DNA from: Verrucomicrobiota bacterium
GTDB lineage: Bacteria; Verrucomicrobiota; Verrucomicrobiia; Limisphaerales; UBA9464
DNA length: 12,248 nucleotides
Direction: 5' to 3'
Assembly: GCA_947464705.1 (NCBI GenBank)
Contig: CANHYD010000031.1
Coordinates: 1-12,248 of the forward strand
Part shown: one piece after another, positions 1 to 8,079 of the stretch
Numbering within the stretch: the first letter of the stretch is position 1
How the letters are laid out: every line of letters begins with the position of its first letter
Notes under the pieces: model-generated
Database searches by the model: none
Told to the model about the DNA's origin: nothing
The model's input: the letters and a program-made list of their open reading frames with translations, nothing else
Position numbers and translations under genes: made by a program

Positions 1-1
1 C

Positions 2-763
2 CCCAACATGGCCGGCAAGAGCACTTACATCCGACAAGTCGCCTTGCTGGCCGTGCTCGCCCACACCGGTTCGTATTTGCCCGTGGCCTCGGCGCGCATC
101 GATTTGTGTGATCGCATCTTCACGCGAATCGGCGCCAGCGATGACCTGGCCCGCGGCCAGAGCACCTTCATGGTGGAGATGAGCGAGACGGCCAATATCC
201 TGAACAACGCCACCCGACGCAGCCTGGTCATCCTGGATGAGATTGGCCGCGGCACCAGCACCTTCGATGGACTGAGCTTGGCCTGGAGCATTGTCGAGCA
301 CCTGCACCACCAAGTCGGGGCCAAGTCCCTCTTTGCGACGCATTATCACGAATTGACCGAACTGGCCTCACCTCATGGCAGCGGACCACTGAACCCTCAG
401 TCTTCGAAATCCGAGATGGCCTCAGGCCGGCTGCCACGGGTGCGCAACTACAACGTCGCGGTCCGGGAGTGGAACGATCAGATCATCTTCCTGCGCAAGA
501 TTCAGCCAGGACCCGCCGACAAGAGCTACGGCATCCAGGTGGCGCGATTGGCCGGGGTGCCTCGTTCGGTCATTGATCGCGCCAAAACGATTCTAAGAGT
601 CCTTGAAGAAGCTGAGCTCAACCTCCAACACGTGGCCGCCCCTGACAGCGGAACCCCAAGCGGGAGCGATCCCGGTAGCGGCCGATCCCGACGCGGGCGT
701 CGTCTGGAGCGCGATGCCCTGCAAGAGCTGACACCCCCGCCCCAGCTAGACCTCTTTTCCTGA
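2..763 (+). CDS. mutS: DNA mismatch repair protein MutS, C-terminal part (5' end outside window)
   Basis: MutS recognises mismatches and uses its C-terminal ABC-type ATPase to move on DNA and recruit MutL. The window opens inside the Walker A loop: the first visible residues are PNMAGKST, so the reading frame continues upstream and the ATG at 8 is not the start. Then come the STFMVEM segment, Walker B with signature (LVILDEIGRGTSTFDG, about visible residues 76-91) and the H-loop FATHYHELTEL. The conserved DKSYGIQVARLAGVP helix and its dimerisation helix follow. The tail is a Gly/Ser/Arg-rich linker ending in QLDLFS; QLDLF fits the beta-clamp binding consensus found at the C-termini of many MutS proteins. 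About 253 of a usual 850-880 residues are visible. A 21-residue insertion (positions 368-430) separates the H-loop from the next strand. The assignment is certain; MutS2 is excluded because no Smr domain follows. Confidence 0.97.
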   Translation, partial: PNMAGKSTYIRQVALLAVLAHTGSYLPVASARIDLCDRIFTRIGASDDLARGQSTFMVEMSETANILNNATRRSLVILDEIGRGTSTFDGLSLAWSIVEHLHHQVGAKSLFATHYHELTELASPHGSGPLNPQSSKSEMASGRLPRVRNYNVAVREWNDQIIFLRKIQPGPADKSYGIQVARLAGVPRSVIDRAKTILRVLEEAELNLQHVAAPDSGTPSGSDPGSGRSRRGRRLERDALQELTPPPQLDLFS

Positions 764-796
764 GCCGGAACGATGGGACTGAATCATCCCGGCTCA
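761..796. terminator. Hairpin between convergent mutS and barrel gene, probable bidirectional terminator
   Basis: TGAGCCGG (761-768) pairs perfectly with CCGGCTCA (789-796). Inside, GATG (772-775) pairs with CATC (785-788) across a three-base bulge. The stem begins with the mutS stop codon and fills most of the 45-base gap between two converging genes, the usual place for a shared terminator. Neither side has a good U-tract, so intrinsic termination is inferred from position and stem strength only. Confidence 0.55.
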
Positions 797-808
797 CTCC
801 TGCCCCGT

Positions 809-1900
809 TCAGAACTTGAACTGAACGCCCGCCATCGCACCGAACACCGAGCCGAGTTGAATATTGGCGCCACGGCCTTGTGACGAGAAGTTCAGGTCCG
901 AGTTCGACTGGATGTCGCCGCCAGCAAAGACCGACCAACTCGGGGTGATGGCGAAATCCACCAAGGCCCGAGCATAGAATCCCGGACGCCAATCCTCGCG
1001 CGAGGCGTTGACCGAAAGGTTCTGAGAGGCCACCCCGAACTCCGCCGGGTTGCCGGTGAAGGTGGTGGACTCGCTGAAGCGCAAGTCGGCCTGGGCATAA
1101 ATGGTGCAGAATCCGGCTCCCAGACCCACCGTCAGCCGATCGGTCACCGGCAACTCGACCCAGGGGCCCAACTTGGCGCTGTGCAAGTCGGTCGAAACGG
1201 CAGCGTTCAACGAGTTGATGCCGGCCGCCTGCACCGCGGAAGACCGCACCGGATCCAAGTCGATGACCGGAGAGACCGGCCCGCCGGGGACAGGGCCAAA
1301 ATACCCGCCCTGATAACCTGGAGACGGCGGAACAATGCCCCCCAGGGAGTACACCGACTGGCGACGAGTGGCCGTCCCTGAGACCGTACCGGAAGCCGAC
1401 GCGTCGAAGGTCGTGAAGCCATAGCCAGCCTCGACGCCCCAATGACCCGTCCGTTTCTTGAAGGAACGGAAGCTATAGAGTTCGTACATCGCCCAGAGTT
1501 CGCCCCCATAGGCGGTACTGCCCCCACTGCCATCCAAAGCACCGACCCGAGGCACCTGATCGAAGCGGGTCAAGGTGAGGTCATTGCCGGCAACCTGATC
1601 GGCGCGCTGATAACCCCAATTCCAGGTCGTAGATCCCGGATTGGCGGTCACCACGCCGGCATTGGTCGAGGTAGACGTGTTGGATCCCAGCAGCACGTAG
1701 CCATCAGCGAACTGCCCGGCCGCACCCGACAAGGGCACCTGGGCGTCGGTGAACGAGGCCTTCAGGTTGAACTGCACGCGACCCGCCAAGCGGAAGCGGA
1801 TGCCCAGGGGCTCGGGCGCATCCTCATCCTGAGCACGGGCGGACAAGGCGGCACTGGTGGCGAGAAGCAAGAGGGCGGTGCGTTGAATCGAGGAACTCAT
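809..1900 (-). CDS. Outer-membrane beta-barrel protein, function unknown
   Basis: A 363-residue exported protein. Residues 1-23 form a typical signal peptide with a hydrophobic core (ALLLLATSAALS) and an ARA cleavage site before Gln24. The rest alternates polar and hydrophobic residues in strand-like blocks such as IRFRLAGRVQFNLKASF, HWGVEAGYGFTTF, LGPWVELPVTDRLTVGLGAGF and SVFAGGDI. It ends in GAMAGVQFKF; a terminal Phe in a last amphipathic strand is the signal read by the barrel-assembly machinery. A Gly/Pro-rich stretch near 187-212 may be a surface loop. It lies 45 bases downstream of the Ig/cohesin-like gene, so the two are probably co-transcribed. The ATG at 1900 gives a compact signal peptide, but no Shine-Dalgarno is visible; the leader is pyrimidine-rich. 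Whether it is a pore, an anchor or a secretion partner cannot be read from the sequence. Confidence 0.85.
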   Translation of the reverse strand: MSSSIQRTALLLLATSAALSARAQDEDAPEPLGIRFRLAGRVQFNLKASFTDAQVPLSGAAGQFADGYVLLGSNTSTSTNAGVVTANPGSTTWNWGYQRADQVAGNDLTLTRFDQVPRVGALDGSGGSTAYGGELWAMYELYSFRSFKKRTGHWGVEAGYGFTTFDASASGTVSGTATRRQSVYSLGGIVPPSPGYQGGYFGPVPGGPVSPVIDLDPVRSSAVQAAGINSLNAAVSTDLHSAKLGPWVELPVTDRLTVGLGAGFCTIYAQADLRFSESTTFTGNPAEFGVASQNLSVNASREDWRPGFYARALVDFAITPSWSVFAGGDIQSNSDLNFSSQGRGANIQLGSVFGAMAGVQFKF

Positions 1901-1945
1901 GGCGGTAAATGGCGACGTCAGGAGGGGCGAAGGAGGGACTGAATC

Positions 1946-3520
1946 TCAGCGGAATTCGAGGACCCGATAGAATCGATTGGTCGGAGTGTTTTCCGTCCGG
2001 GGCAACCCGTTGTCGAGCCACTGCACCTTCCGGCCGTTGCCCAGGATCGCCGGGCGCGCGGTGCGAATGACCGAGTTGGTGTTGTCCTGAGCGCTGAAAT
2101 CATTCAGCGAATCCGAATAGCGGATGTAGTAGCTGAAGTTGGTGAGGGTCGGAAACTCCAGCAGCACCCCGCCTGAGAGAACCGGCTTGTAGGTCACTGG
2201 AACCAGACTGCGCCGACCGATCGGGGTCTGGATGGTGCTGTCCAAGGCGAATTCGGTCACATAACCCGGGGTACCGATGCTGTTCGGTCGGCCATCGGAC
2301 ACGTAATACTCGAAGGTCAGCCGGCGGACGGCGAACGCATCCATCGGCCCCACAAACACCGAAGGATTGGGCGGAGAGCCCACCGGGCCCACCGAACTGG
2401 CCAGGGAGACGGGCACCCCACGGGTGTCATTGGTCAGACCCGTGACGATGAGCAGGACGTCCGCGAGGGCATCCGAGCGCAAATTCACAATTTGAGCAGC
2501 CTGCTCGAAATAACCGGTCTGTCGGTTGAGGGAGACCGATCCGCTCGGAATCACCTGCGGCGTCATCAAGAGGTTGAGGGGGAACGTCACCCGATCTGCC
2601 AAATTGGTTCCCAACACCCGGTCACTGCCGCTGGACAGAGGCAAAAACGGGCGGGCGATAACGGTCGCAGGATCCGCTTCTACCGGCACCAACCGGGCGG
2701 CCGCCAAGGCTTGAGCCGGATCCCGATCGGCTGCGGTGGTGAGCACCAACTGGCCAATCTGCTGATTCTGAAAGAACCCGACAGATGGGTCGTTAGTCAG
2801 AGAATAGACGAAGGAGAACCGTCCCGGCTGAAGGGTGCTACGAACCGTGGTATTGGTCGGCGCATCGGCAGCAGGTACGAAGCTCACCTCCCGGACTACT
2901 GAAGGGTCGAAGGTCCAAGTCGCACCCACTCCCCGATCTGAGCCCAACACCGAGAAAACCACTGGAAAGGAAAACTGCCGCACCGCTTCAGCGCCTGAGT
3001 GGGTGCTCACCGAGACCGTCCCCAATCGTAGTTGCGAAGCCACTCCGACCACCACCGAGAGTTGGGCCGGCTCGCTCACCACCGTGTTCGTCCCGGAAGT
3101 CACCGCCACGCGGAAGAGACCGCTGTAGCCGGTCGCCACGTTGGTCAGAACCAACTGCGAGAGGGTGGTGTTGGTGGAATTGTAAGCCCCCGCAGCGATG
3201 GGAGTTTGATTGGTGCCCACCAACCACTGGTAACTCAACGTGGCGGACGGATCGGAGGTCGGAGGAACCGCCACCACCGAAAGGCTAACCGTGTCGCCAG
3301 CATACGCACCCTGACTAATCGGCGGCCGAAGGATCACCGGCAGTCGCGTCGAGGCATCCGTTGCCGAACCAACCTCCAAAGCGACGCCCGTGGAGATGGA
3401 ACGAAACCAAACGCTGTCCGTTGGCGATGCGGCTTCTTCCGGAGAGCCGGCCACCACAGCAACAGAGCCAGCCAACGGCAGGAGGCCCATCAACAGTCCA
3501 CGGACAAAGGCATTCAACAT
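1946..3520 (-). CDS. Secreted Ig-like / cohesin-like multidomain protein
   Basis: A 524-residue exported protein of unknown function. The signal peptide covers about residues 1-25 (MLNAFVRGLLMGLLPLAGS, then a VVAG site). Residues 58-158 form an Ig-like domain with the SYQWLVG tryptophan strand and the GYSGLFRVAVT strand. Residues 162-320 resemble cohesin or dockerin-partner folds (FPVVFSVLGSDRGVGATWTF, ending IGQLVLTTAADRD). Residues 322-440 hold another beta-sandwich (NRQTGYFEQAAQIVNL, later TFEYYVSDGRPN). The last 75 residues form a module with YYIRYSDSLNDF and KVQWLDNG, ending NRFYRVLEFR, a style common in secreted verrucomicrobial proteins. I chose the ATG at 3520 over an upstream in-frame TTG at 3604 because it starts the signal peptide directly and has GGTGA about nine bases upstream. 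It precedes the barrel gene by 45 bases. Asn/Thr-rich loops fit an extracellular place. Domain calls are by eye. Confidence 0.85.
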   Translation of the reverse strand: MLNAFVRGLLMGLLPLAGSVAVVAGSPEEAASPTDSVWFRSISTGVALEVGSATDASTRLPVILRPPISQGAYAGDTVSLSVVAVPPTSDPSATLSYQWLVGTNQTPIAAGAYNSTNTTLSQLVLTNVATGYSGLFRVAVTSGTNTVVSEPAQLSVVVGVASQLRLGTVSVSTHSGAEAVRQFSFPVVFSVLGSDRGVGATWTFDPSVVREVSFVPAADAPTNTTVRSTLQPGRFSFVYSLTNDPSVGFFQNQQIGQLVLTTAADRDPAQALAAARLVPVEADPATVIARPFLPLSSGSDRVLGTNLADRVTFPLNLLMTPQVIPSGSVSLNRQTGYFEQAAQIVNLRSDALADVLLIVTGLTNDTRGVPVSLASSVGPVGSPPNPSVFVGPMDAFAVRRLTFEYYVSDGRPNSIGTPGYVTEFALDSTIQTPIGRRSLVPVTYKPVLSGGVLLEFPTLTNFSYYIRYSDSLNDFSAQDNTNSVIRTARPAILGNGRKVQWLDNGLPRTENTPTNRFYRVLEFR

Positions 3521-3677
3521 GATCGGGTTCACCGGGCGTCCAACCGTTTCGGCCGCCGCCGGCAAGACGTTTCTGCGGGTCCTCCGAAGGCCCTTCAAGC
3601 GCAATCTGCTCCGGGACTCCCAAACTCATCCCCTCCCCGACCGGAAATGGCTGCGTTGGAAGGACTTCGCCCTCCGA

Positions 3678-3700
3678 GGGTTTCAATCCTTTCTGAACCC
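3678..3700 (-). terminator. Weak hairpin just after the DUF3472/PA14 gene
   Basis: On the minus strand, GGGTTCA pairs with TGAAACCC with one bulged A, directly after the stop codon of the large upstream gene. There is no U-run behind it, so it may be a weak or Rho-assisted terminator, or chance. The rest of the 180-base gap (3521-3700) shows no gene or clear promoter; it contains only the in-frame TTG extension of the downstream gene. Confidence 0.3.
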
Positions 3701-6700
3701 TCAACGAGGCTTCTTCTCGGCAAGGATCGGACGTCCCGAGGCGTCCAGGACCCGGATCAGGATCCGGCCACCATCCGGTGACGCATAAAGGCCATCGGTG
3801 TGAACGAACCACCACTGGTCGCCGTCGCGAAGATCCCCACCGGCGGCGATCAGACCCCCTTTCGGAACCTGGCCCTCAGACGGCAACCACGCCCACTCTT
3901 CGGCCCAGAGCTCACTTCGCGAAAGGCGTCCCGGAACGCTCGGATCCAGCGCTTGGGTGATGAAACGCCCAAACTTGCGGTCACCCATGGCCGTGGCACC
4001 AAGTCCCGTGAAGGGCCGGAACGACTCGAACTGCTTTTGCTCCGGAAACAGAGACATGTGCCCGCCTGAGTTGTGCTGAAAGCCATGGGCCGTCGCAAAA
4101 CTCATGACCCGCGTGGTTTGGGTGGCCTTGTCAAAAGCCACATTGAAGAACCCGGTGTCCCTTCGCTCGTCGAGCACTGACAGAGAACGCCCCTGATTGG
4201 AGAGAACATAGCTCCGCGTTGCCGTCTGTGATGTTACCACAGCCGGTGTGCCGCGGCCGAGAAACGCCATCCAACGATCCGGGCAGGTCGCGACGCACAT
4301 CTCGGTCTTTCCCTGAGCCACCGCCGGGTAATAGCGCTCCCAGGGCCATACCACCACCGCCGTGATGCGTTCGCCTTTTAGTCCCAGGTGAACCCACGTG
4401 GCACCGCCGTCGGTGCTCTTGAACATCCCACGCGATTCGCTGCCCACATATACGGTCTGAGGGGCCCGCAAATCGAACGCCAAGATCTCCCCGCAAAGCG
4501 CCGAAGGACCTTTCCCATCGAAATCACCATCGAAGGCCAACCGAACCCAATGCTGCCCACCATCGGTGGACTTCCACAGACCGCTCGTCGTGCCCTGCCC
4601 TCCGGCCCGAAGGATGATTTGGGGATTCTCCGGGTGGATGGCCACGCTGCGAACCCACAGGTCTTCTCCACGGAGGTCGCCATTGGCGGCCACCCAGGTC
4701 TTGCCCCCGTCGACCGTGCGGATCAGGCCCGCTGCGGACGAGCGCACCACCACCACGTCGGCCTCGGAACGGGCCACGACCACACCGGTCAACCGATCGC
4801 CCTCCGTCTGCTGAGCGACGATCGGCGATGGCGGGGTTGATTCAGGCAGTACGCCAGCCTGGATGGAGACATCTGAAATCCGAGCGTGATAGTGGGCCCG
4901 CGCCTCCTGCGGCAAGGCACTGAAAAACAGCCCCACATCCATTCCCGTGGATGCTTTGCGATGCTGGTAGGCGCCGCACTCCCACTGCTGCCCGTCCCGA
5001 GAGGACCAGGCCGTCCACACGTCACCCTGCCGGACGATCCGCATCCAAGGGCGGCCTTTGGGCAGTTCATAGGAACTAATTCGCCCCCCACCCAAGTCCG
5101 AGAAGTCCGCGGCACAACGCAACCCGTCTGCTGCCGTTTGAACGACATAAAAATGCTGACCCCATTCCCAATTCAGACGTTCACCATGCTCCAAGGCGGC
5201 CACTCCGACCCAGGCCCGCCGGTTGACCGGTTCACCGTGCGAGCCGTTGTAACCCTCGATCCGGCAGGTGGCCGTGAAGTCGCCGACCCAACGCCGGGTC
5301 ACGGTGTGCATCCCGTTCCCGAAGAACTGAAATCGGTTCGAGCCTGTCTGCCAGAGTCCGGCGGTGGCTTTGGCATCCCCGACATTGCGAACGGTCCACT
5401 CGGCGGACACGGGTTTGCCGGTGACCGTGAGATTTAGCGGCGTGGAATCCACGGTGTGGTCGCCATCGAAAACGACACGTGCCCACAGCGTGTTGCTGCC
5501 GGACGGCAAGGGTCCGTGATACGTGAGCGAAGGGCCGCTGCATTCGGCCAGTTGCAGTGGACCGAGGAAGAGCAAGGTCCTGTCCACGGTGTGACCGCGG
5601 GGATCGGTGATCACCGACACCCGCCCCGTCCCATCGCCCGGCGATTCGGCCCGGACGACAGGATGAGGGAAAGCCCCACTCTCCGCGACCCGCAGCGATT
5701 CTAGAGGAATGGGTTGCCGAGAAAATCCGGGGCCTTCCCACTCGACACTGAAATTTCTGGCCGGCAACGCATCATAGACATGCGTCATCGCCACCGGATG
5801 GTCGCCCGCGGCCAGCACCACCACAGCCGCCCGCTCTGTCGTGCCGTGTTGACCGTCCCACACGAGCACGTCACCGCCGTCGATCTGGAATCGGTAGGCG
5901 CCGTCGATTTGTGCCCGGAAAATGTAGGGTCCAGCCTCAGGCACGCGCAGCAATCCCCGGAAATCCAAGGAGTAGCCATGGTCCCGGTTCTCCCGCACGC
6001 CCAAGTCGAATCCGCGGGACAAGCCGCGCCGCACCTGAATGCCCTGGGGAATTTCATCCAAACTCAGCCAATGGTGTTCCTCGTCGGGCTTCTGCAACGG
6101 GGGATTGAAGTAATTCACCCGCCGTTTCGAGTCCTTGTGCCGCAGCTCGTAGAAAAGCCCTGTGACCGTCGGAGAAGTCACAGGTGCCGGGGCGGTTGTC
6201 TTCACCATTGCTGCAGCGACGATCACCGACGGAGCCGTTTGATCGAAGAGATCGGTCAGCGTGAAGCGCACCGTAGACGCCGAGGCGGGCGCATCGATCA
6301 GCAGGTCCCGCAACGAGGGATTCCGTTCTTCCTTCACCGCCATCGGCTGCCCCTCACATTGGGGATGGTCGAACAGCTCGACTCGGTATGAAAAAGCCGG
6401 CGACGCGGTCGGCGGAACCGCCCACGAAACGGCGATCTGCCCACCCGATCTGACCGCCCGGACATCCATCACAGCCGGCCGATCGAGAGTCGGACGATCC
6501 GGCTGGCTCACGGTGAAGGCATGCTTTTGGTCACCGGCCAGCGGCAACCCGCTGAGTTGTCGAGGCAGCAGATCGGGCCGCTGCGCGTATTCAATGGCGG
6601 CATATTCGTGTCCTTCTTCGGCGACGGTGTTCACGATGACGTACAGAGTCTTGTCGATCGTGATCGTGTCTGATTTCCGCCACTGCCCCTCCTTGCGGAA

Positions 6701-7369
6701 ATAACCAAATCTTCGGTGGAGCGAACGCACCGCCTTCTCGCTGGTAAGCGGTTCCAGAAACCCACTGTTGCCGGTGAATGAAGTGGCGGGAATCGGCAGG
6801 CGCGCGATGCCGATGAGATGCCAATGACCGGTCGCCTGATCCTTCAGCCATCGGCCGACACATGCATGCCGACCACCACCCACCGGTTGCCAGACACGCG
6901 CCAACAGGGTGTACCACCGCTGACGTTGAACAAACGGCCATACCTCCGCCCCCGTGGTGCCACTGCTGCCTTCGCCACCATAGTCGTTCTTGATAAACAA
7001 ATTCGGCGCCACATCCGTGAAGCGCACCGGCATTCCAGCCGCGTCGCTGCCCCAGAACGTCCAGACCGACCCAGGCCGGAAGGAGTCCTGGCGAGCCGCA
7101 TCGGGATTGGGAGTCTGGCCTGGACCATCCGGGACGTAACTGGTGAACCCAGCGTAGAAACTCAGATTGTTCGGCTTCGGATTGAAGCCCGAATTCCAGT
7201 TCGCAAAGTAGGTCCCTGAAGGCCACCACGGCCAGCGCACATCCATCAGGATAATGTCCGCTCCATCTTCAATATTCTCGCTGTACCAAGTCGCTTGAAT
7301 CGCCCGGGCCGGCGAAAACAGCACGACGAGGATGAGGAAAAGGCGGATTCTTCTGAAGAAAGCCGTCAT
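3701..7369 (-). CDS. Large secreted protein: DUF3472-like head, PA14 domain, Asp-box (BNR) propeller tail
   Basis: A 1222-residue exported protein. The signal peptide covers residues 1-23 (MTAFFRRIRLFLILVVLFSPARA). Residues 26-265 resemble DUF3472: an aromatic start (WYSENIEDG), FRPGSVWTFWGSD, NDYGGEGSSG and WHLIGIARLPIP, then FLEPLTSEKAVRSLHRRFGYF. Residues 404-560 form a PA14 domain (FDLGVRENRDHGYSLDFRG, RFQIDGGDVLVWDGQHG), usually glycan-binding. An Ig-like segment (567-652) and a DUF1349/laminin-G-like beta-sandwich (654-839, with MRIVRQGDVWTAWSSRDGQQW) follow. From about 850 an Asp-box propeller carries TVDGGKTW, STDGGQHW and STDGGATW, with a degenerate SPDGG near the end. Glycan binding or processing is the likely role, but no catalytic residues can be named. 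I chose the ATG at 7369 because it starts the signal peptide; an in-frame GTG at 7423 touches the preceding stop but would add 18 polar residues. No Shine-Dalgarno is visible. Confidence 0.85.
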   Translation of the reverse strand: MTAFFRRIRLFLILVVLFSPARAIQATWYSENIEDGADIILMDVRWPWWPSGTYFANWNSGFNPKPNNLSFYAGFTSYVPDGPGQTPNPDAARQDSFRPGSVWTFWGSDAAGMPVRFTDVAPNLFIKNDYGGEGSSGTTGAEVWPFVQRQRWYTLLARVWQPVGGGRHACVGRWLKDQATGHWHLIGIARLPIPATSFTGNSGFLEPLTSEKAVRSLHRRFGYFRKEGQWRKSDTITIDKTLYVIVNTVAEEGHEYAAIEYAQRPDLLPRQLSGLPLAGDQKHAFTVSQPDRPTLDRPAVMDVRAVRSGGQIAVSWAVPPTASPAFSYRVELFDHPQCEGQPMAVKEERNPSLRDLLIDAPASASTVRFTLTDLFDQTAPSVIVAAAMVKTTAPAPVTSPTVTGLFYELRHKDSKRRVNYFNPPLQKPDEEHHWLSLDEIPQGIQVRRGLSRGFDLGVRENRDHGYSLDFRGLLRVPEAGPYIFRAQIDGAYRFQIDGGDVLVWDGQHGTTERAAVVVLAAGDHPVAMTHVYDALPARNFSVEWEGPGFSRQPIPLESLRVAESGAFPHPVVRAESPGDGTGRVSVITDPRGHTVDRTLLFLGPLQLAECSGPSLTYHGPLPSGSNTLWARVVFDGDHTVDSTPLNLTVTGKPVSAEWTVRNVGDAKATAGLWQTGSNRFQFFGNGMHTVTRRWVGDFTATCRIEGYNGSHGEPVNRRAWVGVAALEHGERLNWEWGQHFYVVQTAADGLRCAADFSDLGGGRISSYELPKGRPWMRIVRQGDVWTAWSSRDGQQWECGAYQHRKASTGMDVGLFFSALPQEARAHYHARISDVSIQAGVLPESTPPSPIVAQQTEGDRLTGVVVARSEADVVVVRSSAAGLIRTVDGGKTWVAANGDLRGEDLWVRSVAIHPENPQIILRAGGQGTTSGLWKSTDGGQHWVRLAFDGDFDGKGPSALCGEILAFDLRAPQTVYVGSESRGMFKSTDGGATWVHLGLKGERITAVVVWPWERYYPAVAQGKTEMCVATCPDRWMAFLGRGTPAVVTSQTATRSYVLSNQGRSLSVLDERRDTGFFNVAFDKATQTTRVMSFATAHGFQHNSGGHMSLFPEQKQFESFRPFTGLGATAMGDRKFGRFITQALDPSVPGRLSRSELWAEEWAWLPSEGQVPKGGLIAAGGDLRDGDQWWFVHTDGLYASPDGGRILIRVLDASGRPILAEKKPR

Positions 7370-7393
7370 GGCACGATTGCTTGAAGGAGGGGA

Positions 7394-7409
7394 CTCATCG
7401 ACGGATGAG
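7394..7409 (-). other. Perfect 6-bp hairpin in the leader of the DUF3472/PA14 gene
   Basis: CTCATC and GATGAG flank a four-base loop in the 54-base gap between the flavodoxin stop and the ATG at 7369. Further out, GAGG and CCTC on the minus strand could lengthen the stem. It may be a processing or attenuation element between two genes of unlike dosage, but its shortness leaves chance open. Confidence 0.3.
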
Positions 7410-7423
7410 CCTCGGCGACCCAC

Positions 7424-7978
7424 TCATCCCGGTGGGCGGCGATCCGGGTTTTGCAGAGGGTGCAACTCCCGACGACCATGGACGTGCACGGCTGTCCACT
7501 CGGCCAATCGGCGTCCGAGCAATCGGCACACTCCCTCAGCATCCTCACCGCGGGGCTCCTTGACCACCACAGCCCCGTAGTGAGGGGTATGCAAACGCGT
7601 GGCATAGTCGGTGACGCCAAACACCAAGAACCCGAAGTTCATCAGCACGGTGAGCAGGCTTTGGCAGGCCAATTCCATACCGCCGCCCCAGCCACCCGCG
7701 GTGCTGAACGCACAGCCGATCTTGCCATCCACCTTCATCCAGTGCGGGCCCATGACCTCGTCCCAGAAGCGCTTCATGCGCCAGGACAGGATTCCCATAT
7801 TGGTCGGACTCCCCAGCGCCAGTCCATCGCACCAGAGAACATCCTCAGCCGTCGCCTCCGCGACGGACTTCACCCGCACCTCGGTGTCGGGCACCGATCG
7901 AGCCCCCTCGGCCACCAATTCCGCCATCTTGGCGGTGTTGCCCGACAACGAATCGAAAAGCACGAGGACGCGGTTCAT
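7424..7978 (-). CDS. WrbA-like flavodoxin-fold protein, probable NAD(P)H:quinone oxidoreductase
   Basis: A 184-residue cytoplasmic protein of the flavodoxin fold, closest by eye to WrbA, an FMN enzyme that reduces quinones by two electrons. It opens with the strand and phosphate loop VLVLFDSLSGNTAKMAELV; the SGNT at 12-15 is the FMN phosphate site. The second flavin loop is ALGSPTNMGILSWRMKRFWDE (from about 54). The block GKIGCAFSTAGGWGGGME (85-102) matches the third loop, where WrbA has FSSTATQHGG. The end HYGAVVVKEP and a Leu-Gly-Arg-Arg helix match WrbA's YGA segment and last helix. E. coli WrbA has 198 residues, so this is near full length, with an Arg/Pro-rich tail. The ATG at 7978 starts the first strand; an in-frame TTG at 8185 would overlap the upstream gene and add unrelated residues. 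No Shine-Dalgarno is clear. A plain flavodoxin-like reductase is the alternative. Confidence 0.88.
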   Translation of the reverse strand: MNRVLVLFDSLSGNTAKMAELVAEGARSVPDTEVRVKSVAEATAEDVLWCDGLALGSPTNMGILSWRMKRFWDEVMGPHWMKVDGKIGCAFSTAGGWGGGMELACQSLLTVLMNFGFLVFGVTDYATRLHTPHYGAVVVKEPRGEDAEGVCRLLGRRLAEWTAVHVHGRRELHPLQNPDRRPPG

Positions 7979-8046
7979 GTCGGCAGATTGCAAACCCGGA
8001 CCCGCCGGAAAGAAACCGGATTCTTGACGATCCCGGACCGACGCAA

Positions 8047-8067
8047 AGGGCTCCTGAATGGAGCCCT
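8047..8067 (-). terminator. Intrinsic terminator-like hairpin after the CotH gene
   Basis: AGGGCTCC (8047-8054) and GGAGCCCT (8060-8067) form a perfect 8-bp stem with a five-base loop, 12 bases past the CotH-protein stop codon. On the minus strand the stem is followed by TTTGCG, a short U-tract. It probably separates the CotH transcript from the flavodoxin gene, whose promoter would then lie within 7979-8046; no clear -35/-10 pair is visible there. Confidence 0.65.
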
Positions 8068-8079
8068 CGACAAAACCGG

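Noticed and set aside
618..1442. Minus-strand frame of 274 residues running through the barrel gene into mutS
   Set aside because: It overlaps two well-supported genes in other frames, and its Arg/Gly/Trp-rich composition shows no protein-like pattern.
3521..3604. Longer start (TTG at 3604) for the Ig/cohesin-like protein
   Set aside because: It would add 28 Arg-rich residues before a normal signal peptide.
3032..3781. Plus-strand frame of 249 residues across the gap at 3521-3700
   Set aside because: Antisense to the Ig/cohesin-like gene for most of its length, Arg/Gln/His-rich and without a recognisable motif.
5714..6391. Plus-strand frame of 225 residues
   Set aside because: Antisense to the PA14 region and lacking any domain signature.
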